Both the position numbers and the translations under genes were made by a program. Shown one piece after another: positions 44,318 to 52,545 of a stretch of 64,000 bases of DNA. This stretch comes from UBA5336 sp964492485 (GTDB lineage Bacteria; Pseudomonadota; Alphaproteobacteria; Caulobacterales; Hyphomonadaceae). Positions within the stretch are counted from its first letter, which is position 1. The number at the start of each line of letters is the position of its first letter. Below the pieces are notes generated by a model that saw only the letters and a list, made by a program, of their open reading frames with translations, was not told where the DNA came from and searched no databases. The stretch covers positions 301,927 to 365,926 of the forward strand of contig CAZBKM010000001.1 of the NCBI GenBank assembly GCA_964492485.1. Direction: 5' to 3'.

Positions 44318-45967
44318 GTGTGGAGGTCGGTCCTGACCCGTCTCGACGCACCGGCGCGTGTGCCGGACGCCGAACATGCCCTGGTCAGTGCCAATGCGGT
44401 TCTGGCTGCGACGGTGGACATGCTGGTCGGCGAAGGATCCGACGGCGACCCGGCGCTCAGGCTCGTTGCTGCGGTCGAAGCGCTTCCCGGCGCCGGTCGG
44501 GGGGCGGTGCTCGGGCCGTCCGGACCGGAGGGGACCGGGATGACCGTGCTTGCGGCGCCCGGTTTCAGCGACGCCGAGCGCGCCGTCCTCACCGAAGCCC
44601 TGCGTGAGAGCTTACCCGTCGCGCCCTCGGCCGCCAATGGCGCCGGAGCCACTTTGCCCACGGACCTGCCGCTGCCCTTTGGCCTCCACGCAAGGCTCTT
44701 CACCTTTCGGAGCCAAGCCGGATGGCCAACGCTCTGCCTCGCCCTGGTGCGCCCCGCCAATACCGACGCGGTCGCCGCCGCTGCCTTGGATGGGTTGCTG
44801 GCGGATCTGTCCCGGCTGGCCGGGGTCGCCGGCGACGATCGGCGGCTGCGCGACACCGTGAGCCAGCAGCGGTCGGTGCTCGCGGCCATCGCGGCCACGG
44901 CCCCTGACGCCATCATAAGGATTGATCGCAAGGGCCGGATCCTCGACTTCCTCGGCAAGGCGGAAGCGATGTTCGGCTGGCGCAGCGAGGAGATCGTCGG
45001 TCAGGGGATCGAGCGCCTCATGCCACCTGAGCATGGCGCCCAGCATCAGACCTATATCGAGAATTTCATGCGGACCGGCGAACGCAAGCTGCCGGACTTC
45101 GGACGCCGGCTCCAGGCGACCCACCGCGACGGCCACCTGTTTCCGGTGGAGATCGCGCTGTCGGGTATCGAAGGCCAGGAGGAGATCGAGTTTCTCGGCG
45201 TCGTGCGCGACATCACCCGCCGTGTCCAGGCCGAACAGCGCCTCGATGACCTGCGCCAAGCCATGGAGGCCGCCAGCCGGCAGAGCGCGCTCGGCGAGTT
45301 CGCCGCCTCGGTGGCCCACGAGCTGAACCAGCCCCTGGCGGCGATCGCGAATTACCTCGACGCCCTCGAGATCCGTCTCGAAGGCGCGGAGGTCGAAGCC
45401 CCAGAGGCGCTGATCGACCTGGTGCAAAAGGCCGCCAACCAGGCCCGCCTGGGCGGCGAGATCATTCGCCGTGTGGGACGCATGACCAAACGCAGCGAGC
45501 CAAGCCGCGTGGAGGACGATCTCCACCTGGCTGTGGGGGAGGCTTTGGAGTTTGTCCGCTCCGCGGCCACCCTCTCGCAGGCGACGCTGATCCACGAGAC
45601 CGAAGGCGAGGATGGCCGTGCGGTATTCGACCGTGTGGAGATCCAGCAGGTCGTGTCGAATCTGGCCTCGAACGCGCTGCGCGCCATGGCCGACCAGACC
45701 GATCCGCGCGTCTTGATCGTCACCTCACGCGTGACGGCGCACGAGGCCGAGATCATTGTCGCCGATACCGGTCCTGGCGTTCCCGACGCGGTGCGCGACA
45801 GCATCTTCGACAGCTTCGTCACCCACAGCCCGGGCGGCACCGGCCTCGGCCTGGCCATCGTGAAGCGGATCGCCAACGGACATGACGGCCGGGTCTGGCT
45901 GGAGCCGGGCCAGCAGACCGGCGCGGTGTTCCATGTCGTCTTCCCCCGGGGTCCCGTCGCGCCATGA
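44318..45967 (+). CDS. fixL: FixL-like heme-PAS oxygen-sensor histidine kinase
   Basis: 549 aa from GTG 44318; the start is uncertain (GTG 44360 also in frame). No membrane helix. Residues 1-180 are an unassigned soluble domain. PAS at about 185-300 holds His243 (EHGAQHQTYI) and Arg263 (PDFGRRL), which align with the haem ligand His200 and distal Arg220 of Bradyrhizobium FixL. HisKA has phospho-acceptor His334 (ASVAHELNQPLAAI), then HATPase with NLASNALRAM, DTGPGVPD and GGTGLGLAIVKRI. Overlaps fixJ by 4 bp (ATGA). Predicted to phosphorylate FixJ when O2 is low. Confidence 0.85.
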   Translation: MWRSVLTRLDAPARVPDAEHALVSANAVLAATVDMLVGEGSDGDPALRLVAAVEALPGAGRGAVLGPSGPEGTGMTVLAAPGFSDAERAVLTEALRESLPVAPSAANGAGATLPTDLPLPFGLHARLFTFRSQAGWPTLCLALVRPANTDAVAAAALDGLLADLSRLAGVAGDDRRLRDTVSQQRSVLAAIAATAPDAIIRIDRKGRILDFLGKAEAMFGWRSEEIVGQGIERLMPPEHGAQHQTYIENFMRTGERKLPDFGRRLQATHRDGHLFPVEIALSGIEGQEEIEFLGVVRDITRRVQAEQRLDDLRQAMEAASRQSALGEFAASVAHELNQPLAAIANYLDALEIRLEGAEVEAPEALIDLVQKAANQARLGGEIIRRVGRMTKRSEPSRVEDDLHLAVGEALEFVRSAATLSQATLIHETEGEDGRAVFDRVEIQQVVSNLASNALRAMADQTDPRVLIVTSRVTAHEAEIIVADTGPGVPDAVRDSIFDSFVTHSPGGTGLGLAIVKRIANGHDGRVWLEPGQQTGAVFHVVFPRGPVAP

Positions 45968-46608
45968 CCGAACCGACACCACGACCCGGGCCCGAGGATC
46001 CCGAGACGGTCTATGTCGTCGACGATGTCGCCGGCATGCGCGATTCGCTCGGCGAGCTGCTCAAGGCCTGGGGTTACGGTTTCGAGGCCCTGCCGAGCGG
46101 CGACGCCCTCCTGCAGACCCTGACCCCGGAAACGGCGGGCTGCGTGCTGTTGGACTATTCCATGCCGGGCATGAACGGACTGACGACGCTGGGCGCGCTA
46201 CGCAGCGCCGGGATACCCATCCCCGTCGTGATGATTACGGCCCATGGCGATGTGGGACTGGCCGTGGAGGCGATGAAGGCGGGTGCCTTCGACTTTCTCG
46301 AAAAGCCGTGGACAAGGGACACGCTGAAAGCGGCCATCATCCGCGCCCTGGAACGGGACCGCACCCAGCGCAGCGCCGAACGCCAGCGTCAGCAGGCCGA
46401 GGCCGTACTCGAGAGCCTGACACCGCGCGAGCATGACGTGTTCGAGGAACTGATCACGGGCGCCTCCAACAAGGTGATCGCCCGGCGCCTCGATATCAGC
46501 CCCCGAACGGTGGAGTTCTACCGCGCCAATGTGCTGGAGAAGGCCGGCGTGGACGGGGTCGCCGGCCTGGTCCGCCTCGCCTTCATGGCGCGCCGCCTCG
46601 AAGCCTGA
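45964..46608 (+). CDS. fixJ: FixJ-family response regulator (receiver + LuxR HTH)
   Basis: 214 aa. Receiver domain at about 14-130: VYVVDDVAGMRDSL, phospho-acceptor Asp64 (CVLLDYSMPGMNG), MITAHGDVGLAVEAMKAGAFDFLEKP. The GerE/LuxR HTH at about 150-212 is ESLTPREHDVFEELITGASNKVIARRLDISPRTVEFYRANVLEKAG. The TAHGDVGLAVEAMKAGAFDFLEKP segment is FixJ/NodW-like. Translationally coupled to fixL. Likely target: fixK at 52437 and the divergent operons at 43.7 kb. Confidence 0.9.
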   Translation: MTEPTPRPGPEDPETVYVVDDVAGMRDSLGELLKAWGYGFEALPSGDALLQTLTPETAGCVLLDYSMPGMNGLTTLGALRSAGIPIPVVMITAHGDVGLAVEAMKAGAFDFLEKPWTRDTLKAAIIRALERDRTQRSAERQRQQAEAVLESLTPREHDVFEELITGASNKVIARRLDISPRTVEFYRANVLEKAGVDGVAGLVRLAFMARRLEA

Positions 46609-46671
46609 CTCCCTGAGGAAGACGCCAGGCAACGTGGCAGCGGGCCAAGGATCGACCGCGCCCTGGCCGAT

Positions 46672-48834
46672 TTAACCCGATAGGTTGAGACGAAGGAACA
46701 CGCCGCGTCCCGCGCCGGGGATTCGCTCGCCCAACGCCACGTCGCTACGCCCGTTTCGGTTGTACCCCGCCAGATGATCCTCATAGACCTGGTCGAGGAG
46801 GTTCTCGACCCCCGCTGACAAACGAAGGCCGGGGCGTACCGTCCAATCCCCATACACACTCAGGACGACGTAGCCCGGCGTTTCGGCCTCCTCATTGGTC
46901 GCCGACACGCGGTCCTGACGGTCGACGGCGCGCACCTCCAGCGTCGTGGACCAGACGGACTGCTCCCAGGTAAGGCCGGCGGTCAGGCTCGACGGCGTGA
47001 TCCGGTAGAGGTCGTCATCGGTGTCCCGGCGCTCGCCGCGCACATGGCTGATCAGGCCATCGAGCCGCAGCGGTCCGGCAAGATCGTAACCGCCATCCAG
47101 GTCTACCCCCACCAGTCGCGCATCGACATTGGCCCAGCGCAGGGGCGTTGCGTCCCCGTTCGCCGCCGCGACCATTTCCACCGGTGTGTCGACCACGCCC
47201 ACGGTGTCGTCGAAGGGCACGCCCTGAACGTAGTCGTCGATCTGCCGGAGCCACACCGTGGGCCGCAGATAGGCGCGGTGGGTGGAGAGGTCGAAACCCA
47301 CTTCTGCGATCCAGGCCGTCTCCGGATCGAGGCCAAGGTCGCCGACATAGATGTTTCCGTCGGCGAGGCCGCCGCTGGCATTGATCGGCAGCCAGCCAAA
47401 GCGCTGGATGTAGCCGGGCATCTTCTGCTTGCGGGCCAGGGTCGCGCGCCAGGTGACCGCCCCCTCCCCGGCCGTCCAGAGACGGGCGACCGCATCAAGC
47501 GTCGTCTCGTCGATCGAGCGGTCGGCTGCGTTGAAGGCGCCGGCGAGACCACGCGGTCCCATGGGCAGCGCCGGTCCCAGCCTGACCGTCCCGGCCTCGT
47601 GGTGGTGGCGGTCCGCCCGCACGCCAAGCTCTGCCCGGAAGGGTCCGAACGGACCGGTCCACTCGGCATGTCCTCCGAGCCGGTCCAGCATCACCTTGGG
47701 AAACGGGGTCACGAAGAAGGCCACGTTGGTCGGATTGGTTATGCGGACGTCATGCTCGACCCGTTCCGCGTCGCTGCCGACGCGCAGGCGCCCGCCCCAG
47801 GCATCCATCGTCGCGCTGAGGGCCGCTCCGCGTGTCGTGGCATCGGCCAGGGTCTCGCGCTGGCGCATGGGTTCAGGCGCTGGGCGAAGGCTGAAATTGT
47901 TCATGCCATGGGCCACGTCGGTGGCGTGCAGCTCAGCCTCGACCGTCAGGCCGGCGAAGGCCCGTTCATAGCCGATCCGAAGAAAGTCCGTATCGAAGAA
48001 GCGGATATCCATGGGAAACGGCGGATTGCCTGACGGGCCGGTGTTCTGGCGCCGGACATCCAGAGATACCGTCCCCACCGCAGAGCGCACCGCCGCGCTC
48101 GCACCGAAGACGCCGCGTTCGAACTCGGTCCCGCCAATCGTGCCGTCACCGAAGCGCGTATCGTCGCCCGCTTCCCAGGACCCGAGCAGGTTCACCCGCC
48201 AGCGATCCGTCGCCGCGCCAACCACGCCGCCGGCGAGGACACTGTCGTTCACGCTTCGCCCGCCAACGGTCAGGTCGTAGCTGCGCGACACCGCAGCGCC
48301 TTCTGCGAACGGCACAGACTTGAAGACCGCATTCGCGCCGCCCGCCAGGCCTGGCCCCTCCGAAACCGGACTGACCCCACGGTCGATCACCAGCGTCGCC
48401 ACCAGGGGTGCCGGGGCATAGTGGAAAACCGGATCCATCAGATTGGGGCCGCCAGACGCGAAGCGCTGCCCGTTCACACGCAGGTTCAGCCGCTCGCCGA
48501 ACAAGCCGCGATACTGCATCTGGCCGGACAGTTCACCGTTTGCGATGCGCGCGCCACCTGGCGTTCGCGCGCTCAGATAGGTCAGGTCACCGCCCTGCAG
48601 CGGGGCGGCGTCCGGACGGACGGCAAGCTCTGTGGCCGTGGCCGGGCGCGCTGCGGTGACCAGAATCACGTCTTGCAGGACAGGGTCGGCTGCGTCCGGG
48701 GTCCGGGGCCGGTCCTCGCTCTGGGATTGTGCGCCGGCTGGTAGCGACAGTACCGGCACGCAAAGCGCCAGCGCCAGCATGCGCGCGCGGCTGTCTAGGG
48801 ACATAAAGGAAGGCATTCGTTTCTCACTGAACAA
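46672..48834 (-). CDS. TonB-dependent receptor, probable copper type
   Basis: 720 aa. Signal peptide (MLALALCVPVLSLPAGAQS), plug (ANGELSGQMQYRGLFGERLNLRVNGQRFASGGPNLMDP, in pieces) and a 22-strand barrel ending in GRGVFLRLNLSG. The plug lacks siderophore-receptor signatures and resembles OprC/NosA-type copper receptors in layout. Several Met/His residues (FHYAPAPL, MRQRETL, DRHHHEAGTV) fit a metal ligand. The upstream gene encodes a DUF2946 protein, a usual partner of copper receptors. Copper is an inference. Confidence 0.75.
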   Translation of the reverse strand: MFSEKRMPSFMSLDSRARMLALALCVPVLSLPAGAQSQSEDRPRTPDAADPVLQDVILVTAARPATATELAVRPDAAPLQGGDLTYLSARTPGGARIANGELSGQMQYRGLFGERLNLRVNGQRFASGGPNLMDPVFHYAPAPLVATLVIDRGVSPVSEGPGLAGGANAVFKSVPFAEGAAVSRSYDLTVGGRSVNDSVLAGGVVGAATDRWRVNLLGSWEAGDDTRFGDGTIGGTEFERGVFGASAAVRSAVGTVSLDVRRQNTGPSGNPPFPMDIRFFDTDFLRIGYERAFAGLTVEAELHATDVAHGMNNFSLRPAPEPMRQRETLADATTRGAALSATMDAWGGRLRVGSDAERVEHDVRITNPTNVAFFVTPFPKVMLDRLGGHAEWTGPFGPFRAELGVRADRHHHEAGTVRLGPALPMGPRGLAGAFNAADRSIDETTLDAVARLWTAGEGAVTWRATLARKQKMPGYIQRFGWLPINASGGLADGNIYVGDLGLDPETAWIAEVGFDLSTHRAYLRPTVWLRQIDDYVQGVPFDDTVGVVDTPVEMVAAANGDATPLRWANVDARLVGVDLDGGYDLAGPLRLDGLISHVRGERRDTDDDLYRITPSSLTAGLTWEQSVWSTTLEVRAVDRQDRVSATNEEAETPGYVVLSVYGDWTVRPGLRLSAGVENLLDQVYEDHLAGYNRNGRSDVALGERIPGAGRGVFLRLNLSG

Positions 48835-48926
48835 GCAGAACGCGCCGCTGCCGGTGAGGCCCTCGGGGCCAACTCAGCAGCCGCGCTGGAACGGGCCCCC
48901 GCAAGCGGGCGCCCATGCGTAATTGC

Positions 48927-49334
48927 TCAGATGAACAGAGGTGGGGCGCGGGACCCCACGGGCGGTCCTGCCGGCGAGAAGGTCAGCGTGGGGTGCCCGT
49001 GGTCAGGCCCATATGGCACCGAGGTATGGACGACCGGTTCCGAGACCGTGGAAGGCGTAGGCAGGGGTGCGAGCTGCGCCAGGCTGCAGACCGCGCAATG
49101 GCTCCGCGTATCAGAGCCGGAATGCTCCATCGGCTCGCCAAGGATCGCGGCCAGATGGCGGGCCGCCGCCACGTCCTCCGGGCTCGCCTCGGCATCCGGC
49201 GCCAGACAGATGTAACGGGCCACGTCGATGCCGCGGCTTTCGCCCACGGCAATGAGCCCGGGCAGGCTGACCTGCAGGGTGAGGGCCAGCATCGCGAGGA
49301 TGCGGACGAAGTGACGGGCCGGCGTGCCGTTCAT
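48927..49334 (-). CDS. DUF2946-like secreted protein with HC-x-x-C motif
   Basis: 135 aa with an N-terminal hydrophobic segment (FVRILAMLALTLQVSLPGLIAV). The middle carries YICLAPDAE and then SHCAVCSLA (His79-Cys80-x-x-Cys83), the metal-binding type motif of DUF2946. The C-terminal part is Pro/His-rich (YGPDHGHPTL). Same strand as the TonB receptor, 92 bp upstream of it. Likely a periplasmic copper-binding partner. Confidence 0.7.
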   Translation of the reverse strand: MNGTPARHFVRILAMLALTLQVSLPGLIAVGESRGIDVARYICLAPDAEASPEDVAAARHLAAILGEPMEHSGSDTRSHCAVCSLAQLAPLPTPSTVSEPVVHTSVPYGPDHGHPTLTFSPAGPPVGSRAPPLFI

Positions 49335-49429
49335 GGCGAGGAGGCTAGCCTACAGGGATACCGGTCGCACCTTCCACGGTGTCGCAGGAGGTGGCGCATG
49401 GTCCGACGTCCTGAAAGACCGGTCACCTG

Positions 49430-49531
49430 TCAGAGCAAGTTCGGAGCCGATGGACTCGTTTGCGAACGGACACTTGCTCAATAACAAGGACCTGAAGGGA
49501 CGGTCTGACGCCAAAAAGTAAGGCTGGCGCG
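49430..49531 (+). repeat. Family-2 interspersed repeat, diverged copy
   Basis: Shares GTTCGGAGC, TTTGCGAACGGA, ACTTGC and GGGACGGTCTG with the copies at 21394 and 37307. The 3' end lies 10 bp from the hxlR-type gene stop. Confidence 0.65.
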
Positions 49532-49540
49532 TCAAGATGA

Positions 49541-50239
49541 TCAGCCTGCCAGCTTGGCTTGTTGTGCGAAGGGGCTGAGCCCCAACCACGACTGAATCGT
49601 CCGGGCAAGATCGTCGCGACCGATCATGCTCAACTTGCCGTCGGTCAACGCATTTGTGACCGTTCGCAGCCCGAGCCATATCTCCGTCATCGTCCGCAGA
49701 TCGGCGTTGACGAACAGATCCACGTCGAATCCGGGATCCACATGGCAGAGGTCAACGGTGGCGTCAGGCTCGACGATCAGCCACCAGTGACGCTGCGATG
49801 CCGATTGTTCCCGGTAGATGAACTCGATCACAGTACGCCGACCAGGCAGCGGGTCAGTGTTGAGGTTGCGCCGCATGTCCCACATCAGAAGTTCAGCATC
49901 GAGATTCTCGAGCGTGGGTTCAGTCTCGACCCATTTCTGGCCCCACATGCCGATGGCCTCGATCACCGGCTGCAGATCCCTGCCGGCTTTCGTCAGTCGG
50001 TAGGCCTCGATTTCAGGCTCCCCTGACAATCGCTCCCGCGCGACGACACCGACAGCTTCCAGTTCGCGCAGGCGCTTCGATAGCAGTGCCGGCGACATCC
50101 GTGGCACACCGCGGCGCAGCTCGTTGAACCGAGTCGACCCGGCAACCAGCTCGCGAAGCAGGACGACGGTCCAGCGGGTGCAGAGTATTTCAGCCGCCAT
50201 CGCTACGGGGCAGAACTGCTTGTAGCTCGCATTCGTCAT
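49541..50239 (-). CDS. HxlR-family winged-helix transcriptional regulator
   Basis: 232 aa from ATG 50239, with GGGAGG 6 nt upstream. HxlR wHTH at about 8-100: YKQFCPVAMAAEILCTRWTVVLLRELVAGSTRFNELRRGVPRMSPALLSKRLRELE (in parts), one early Cys (Cys9) typical of redox/electrophile-sensing HxlR proteins. A C-terminal half of about 120 residues resembles an SCP2-like ligand domain. Divergent from the tautomerase-globin-cupin genes. A large inverted repeat lies between. Confidence 0.88.
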   Translation of the reverse strand: MTNASYKQFCPVAMAAEILCTRWTVVLLRELVAGSTRFNELRRGVPRMSPALLSKRLRELEAVGVVARERLSGEPEIEAYRLTKAGRDLQPVIEAIGMWGQKWVETEPTLENLDAELLMWDMRRNLNTDPLPGRRTVIEFIYREQSASQRHWWLIVEPDATVDLCHVDPGFDVDLFVNADLRTMTEIWLGLRTVTNALTDGKLSMIGRDDLARTIQSWLGLSPFAQQAKLAG

Positions 50240-50290
50240 ACTGGCCTCCCTTCCCCAGCAGCCGCAGCGTATGTGCAGCGCCATGCCTGC

Positions 50291-50338
50291 GGCCAGTTCA
50301 GAATCTGTACCGGGGGTGATTCACTCCCTGAACTGGCC
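50291..50338. promoter_or_regulatory. Nested inverted repeat, candidate HxlR operator
   Basis: Outer arms GGCCAGTTCAG (50291-50301) and CTGAACTGGCC (50328-50338) are perfect. Inner arms GAATC (50301-50305) and GATTC (50318-50322). Lies 52 bp from the regulator start and 87 bp from the tautomerase start. Confidence 0.6.
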
Positions 50339-50424
50339 CGCAGCACGACCCGCCTGTCACCATACGCCTGCGTCGGAACGGTCCGATTGCGATGGCCACC
50401 ACGCTCACGCGAAGGAGCTACGAC

Positions 50425-50646
50425 ATGCCGGTTGTGGACATACAGTTGATCGAAGGCGTCTTCGATGCCGACCAGAAGCGACGGATGATCGAGGAAGTCA
50501 CCGAGACGATGGTGCGCATCGAAGGTGAAGCCATGCGCAGCGTCACCTGGGTAAGGATCCAGGAGATTGCCAGCGGCGAATGGGGGATAGGCGGCAAGCC
50601 GATGACGGCTTCCGACGTCAAGGCCACCGCGCTGCAGGGGCCGTGA
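50425..50646 (+). CDS. 4-oxalocrotonate tautomerase-family protein
   Basis: 73 aa from ATG 50425, chosen for AAGGAG 7 nt upstream and because Met removal exposes catalytic Pro1 (MPVVDIQLIEG). The C-terminal GEWGIGGKPMT matches the FGIGG segment of 4-OT enzymes. Small tautomerase; substrate unknown. First gene of a three-gene cassette with a truncated haemoglobin and a cupin. Confidence 0.82.
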   Translation: MPVVDIQLIEGVFDADQKRRMIEEVTETMVRIEGEAMRSVTWVRIQEIASGEWGIGGKPMTASDVKATALQGP

Positions 50647-50729
50647 GCGCCATGGACCACCGGGCGCCAGGCGGCCGTCATCGGTCGCTACGCCAACCCA
50701 GCCTGGACAGCCTAACAGAGGAGGGCGAC

Positions 50730-51131
50730 ATGAACCCACGGATCGAGACACAGCCCGACAAGCGGACCCTGTACGAGCGGCTCGGCGGATCCGCCGGGAT
50801 CAGGCAGATTGTCGACGGTATGGTGGACAGGCACCTGCAGAATCCGGCGATCAAGCCGCGCTTCATACCCTATGTCGATCAGCCGGATCGGGTCGAACAG
50901 ATCAAGCAGCATTACTGCACGCTGTTCGAGGCGCATTCCAATGGTCCGCGTGCCTATGACGGGCGCAGTATGGTCGAGACACATCGTGGAATGAACATAG
51001 ATGAAGCCGAATACATGGCCGCCCTGGACGACATATTGGAAACAATGAAGGCCTTGGGCCACTCCGAAGCCACACGCAAGGATATCGCGGGCGTGCTCTA
51101 TGCGCTGAAGGACGACATCATTCGCGTTTGA
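50730..51131 (+). CDS. Truncated haemoglobin, group I-like
   Basis: 133 aa from ATG 50730 (GAGGAGGG upstream). 2-on-2 globin: LYERLGGSAGIRQIVDG, IKPRF, QHYCTLFEAHSNGP and YDGRSMVETHRGMNI, giving proximal His85. The B10 position, normally Tyr in O2/NO-binding TrHbs, appears to be Val (VDGMVDRHLQNP), so the distal pocket differs. Possible NO/O2 chemistry or sensing. Between a tautomerase and a cupin, under a probable HxlR regulator. Confidence 0.88.
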   Translation: MNPRIETQPDKRTLYERLGGSAGIRQIVDGMVDRHLQNPAIKPRFIPYVDQPDRVEQIKQHYCTLFEAHSNGPRAYDGRSMVETHRGMNIDEAEYMAALDDILETMKALGHSEATRKDIAGVLYALKDDIIRV

Positions 51132-51177
51132 GCGCGCCAGGCCCCCGAAAAGATTGGTTGATTAAGAGGAGACGAGC

Positions 51178-51552
51178 ATGGCTGCAGAGGCGTGGATCGA
51201 GACGAGGCGGTTCGAGACGCCCGATGAAGCGCTCGACATGAAGGCCCAGGGCGGGATCGACATCGTCAGGATGAAGCATGGCACGACCGGGATGTTTGCG
51301 GTGTTCGAGCCCGGCTGGACATGGGAGAAGGACGAGAAGCCCCTTCTCGGCTCGCCGGACTCCTGTCCGATGCACCATACTGGCTACTGTCTTTGGGGCA
51401 GGCTGGTGGTGCGGATGGTCGCGACAGGCGTCGAGACCACGATCACAAGGGGAGACTTTTTCGAGATTCCACCGGGTCATGACGCGTATGTCGACGGCGC
51501 CGAGCGTGTCGAACTGGTTCTCTTCGAACCCGGCGCCGGCCACCACGAATAG
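51178..51552 (+). CDS. Small cupin-domain protein
   Basis: 124 aa. Single cupin barrel: FAVFEPGWTWEKDEKP, DSCPMHHTGYCLWGRLVVRM and GDFFEIPPGHDAYVDGAE. Metal ligands could be His66/His67 and His100 with Glu96 of motif 2; motif 1 is atypical. AGAGGAG lies before ATG 51178. Last gene of the cassette; function unknown, perhaps sensor or dioxygenase-like. Confidence 0.78.
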   Translation: MAAEAWIETRRFETPDEALDMKAQGGIDIVRMKHGTTGMFAVFEPGWTWEKDEKPLLGSPDSCPMHHTGYCLWGRLVVRMVATGVETTITRGDFFEIPPGHDAYVDGAERVELVLFEPGAGHHE

Positions 51553-51670
51553 GCGACAGCCCATGTCATCGTCTCAGCCTCTCGGTCAACGTGCGTGTGG
51601 CCGACACATCGATCCGCACACAACTGACCGGTCCCGGATCGCGTCACCGATGTCGATTCCGGCCGAAAAG

Positions 51671-51742
51671 CCTACAGCACTTTCGATCGAATCGGGCACC
51701 GGTTCGCGTTCAGAAACGGCTCGATACTTTCAGATGCGCTAA
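51671..51742 (+). repeat. Family-1 repeat, degraded partial copy
   Basis: CACTTTCGATCGAATCGGGC, CACCGGTTCGCGTT and TTTCAGATGCGCTA correspond to module 1 and the end of module 2. The final CTA is the reverse of the fixK TAG stop. Confidence 0.55.
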
Positions 51743-52437
51743 TGGCAGCCCGCCGCGTGGGCCAGCGGCTCGGCGTCGCCTTCGCCAGCCAGGTCGATCA
51801 GGCGGTCCTCCTGCACGACGCGGAACGCCGTCGGCCGTGGCAGCGAAATCACCCGCATCTGCTTCAGCCGGTTCAGCATGCGGCTCACCGTCTCGAGCGT
51901 CAGACCCAGATAGTCGGCGATATCGCCGCGGCTCATGGCCAGCCGAATGTGCCCGTCTGAGTCTTCCGGCAGGCGCGAGTCGAGATAGAGAAGAAAGCTC
52001 GCCACCCGCTCCAGGGCCGACTTTCGACCGAGCAACACGGCCTGCTCCCGGGCCATGGAGAGCTGGCTGCTGACGAAGCCGAACACGCGGCGGCGGAAGT
52101 CGGCATCGTCCTGCATGGCCCGTTCGAACGCTGCGCGCGGCATGTAGCGCGCGGTCACATGGGTGAGGGCTTCGGCGCTGAGATCATGGTCGGGGTCCAG
52201 TGTCAGCCCGATCATGTCCCCAGAGCCGGCGAATTGCTGCACCTGACGACGCCCATCGCTCAGCAGCTTGTAGACCACGACCGTCCCGTGCTCGATCTCG
52301 AACAGGCCGGTGCTGGCATCCCCCTGAAAAAAAAGGTGGTCATGCGGTGCGAAGCTGCGCAGCGGTACGGTGGCCCGTCCCGCGGCTTCCCCGGCACGGT
52401 CGCTGGTGCGGCGTTCGGCAATGGGATCGTAGAGCAT
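51739..52437 (-). CDS. fixK: Crp/Fnr-family regulator, FixK type
   Basis: 232 aa from ATG 52437. An N-terminal cNMP-like sensor barrel is followed by a dimer helix (DDADFRRRVFGFVSSQLSMAREQ) and HTH IADYLGLTLETVSRMLNRLKQMRVI, with the E-x-x-S-R residues that read TTGAT half-sites. The N-terminal four-Cys cluster of FNR is absent; the only Cys is at the extreme C-terminus. So it fits FixK, activated by transcription. A FixJ-like site lies 109 bp upstream, and the FNR box at 40198 is a probable target. The C-terminus ends in a repeat element. Confidence 0.85.
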   Translation of the reverse strand: MLYDPIAERRTSDRAGEAAGRATVPLRSFAPHDHLFFQGDASTGLFEIEHGTVVVYKLLSDGRRQVQQFAGSGDMIGLTLDPDHDLSAEALTHVTARYMPRAAFERAMQDDADFRRRVFGFVSSQLSMAREQAVLLGRKSALERVASFLLYLDSRLPEDSDGHIRLAMSRGDIADYLGLTLETVSRMLNRLKQMRVISLPRPTAFRVVQEDRLIDLAGEGDAEPLAHAAGCH

Positions 52438-52545
52438 GCGAGGGTCCCCATGGGTCGGCAGGTTATCGCCAGCCGGTTCGTCCGGCCTGTGTGGTGCCAA
52501 CCTGTCGGAACCGCGCCCGAGTCGAAATCCGGGAAACCCCGCATG

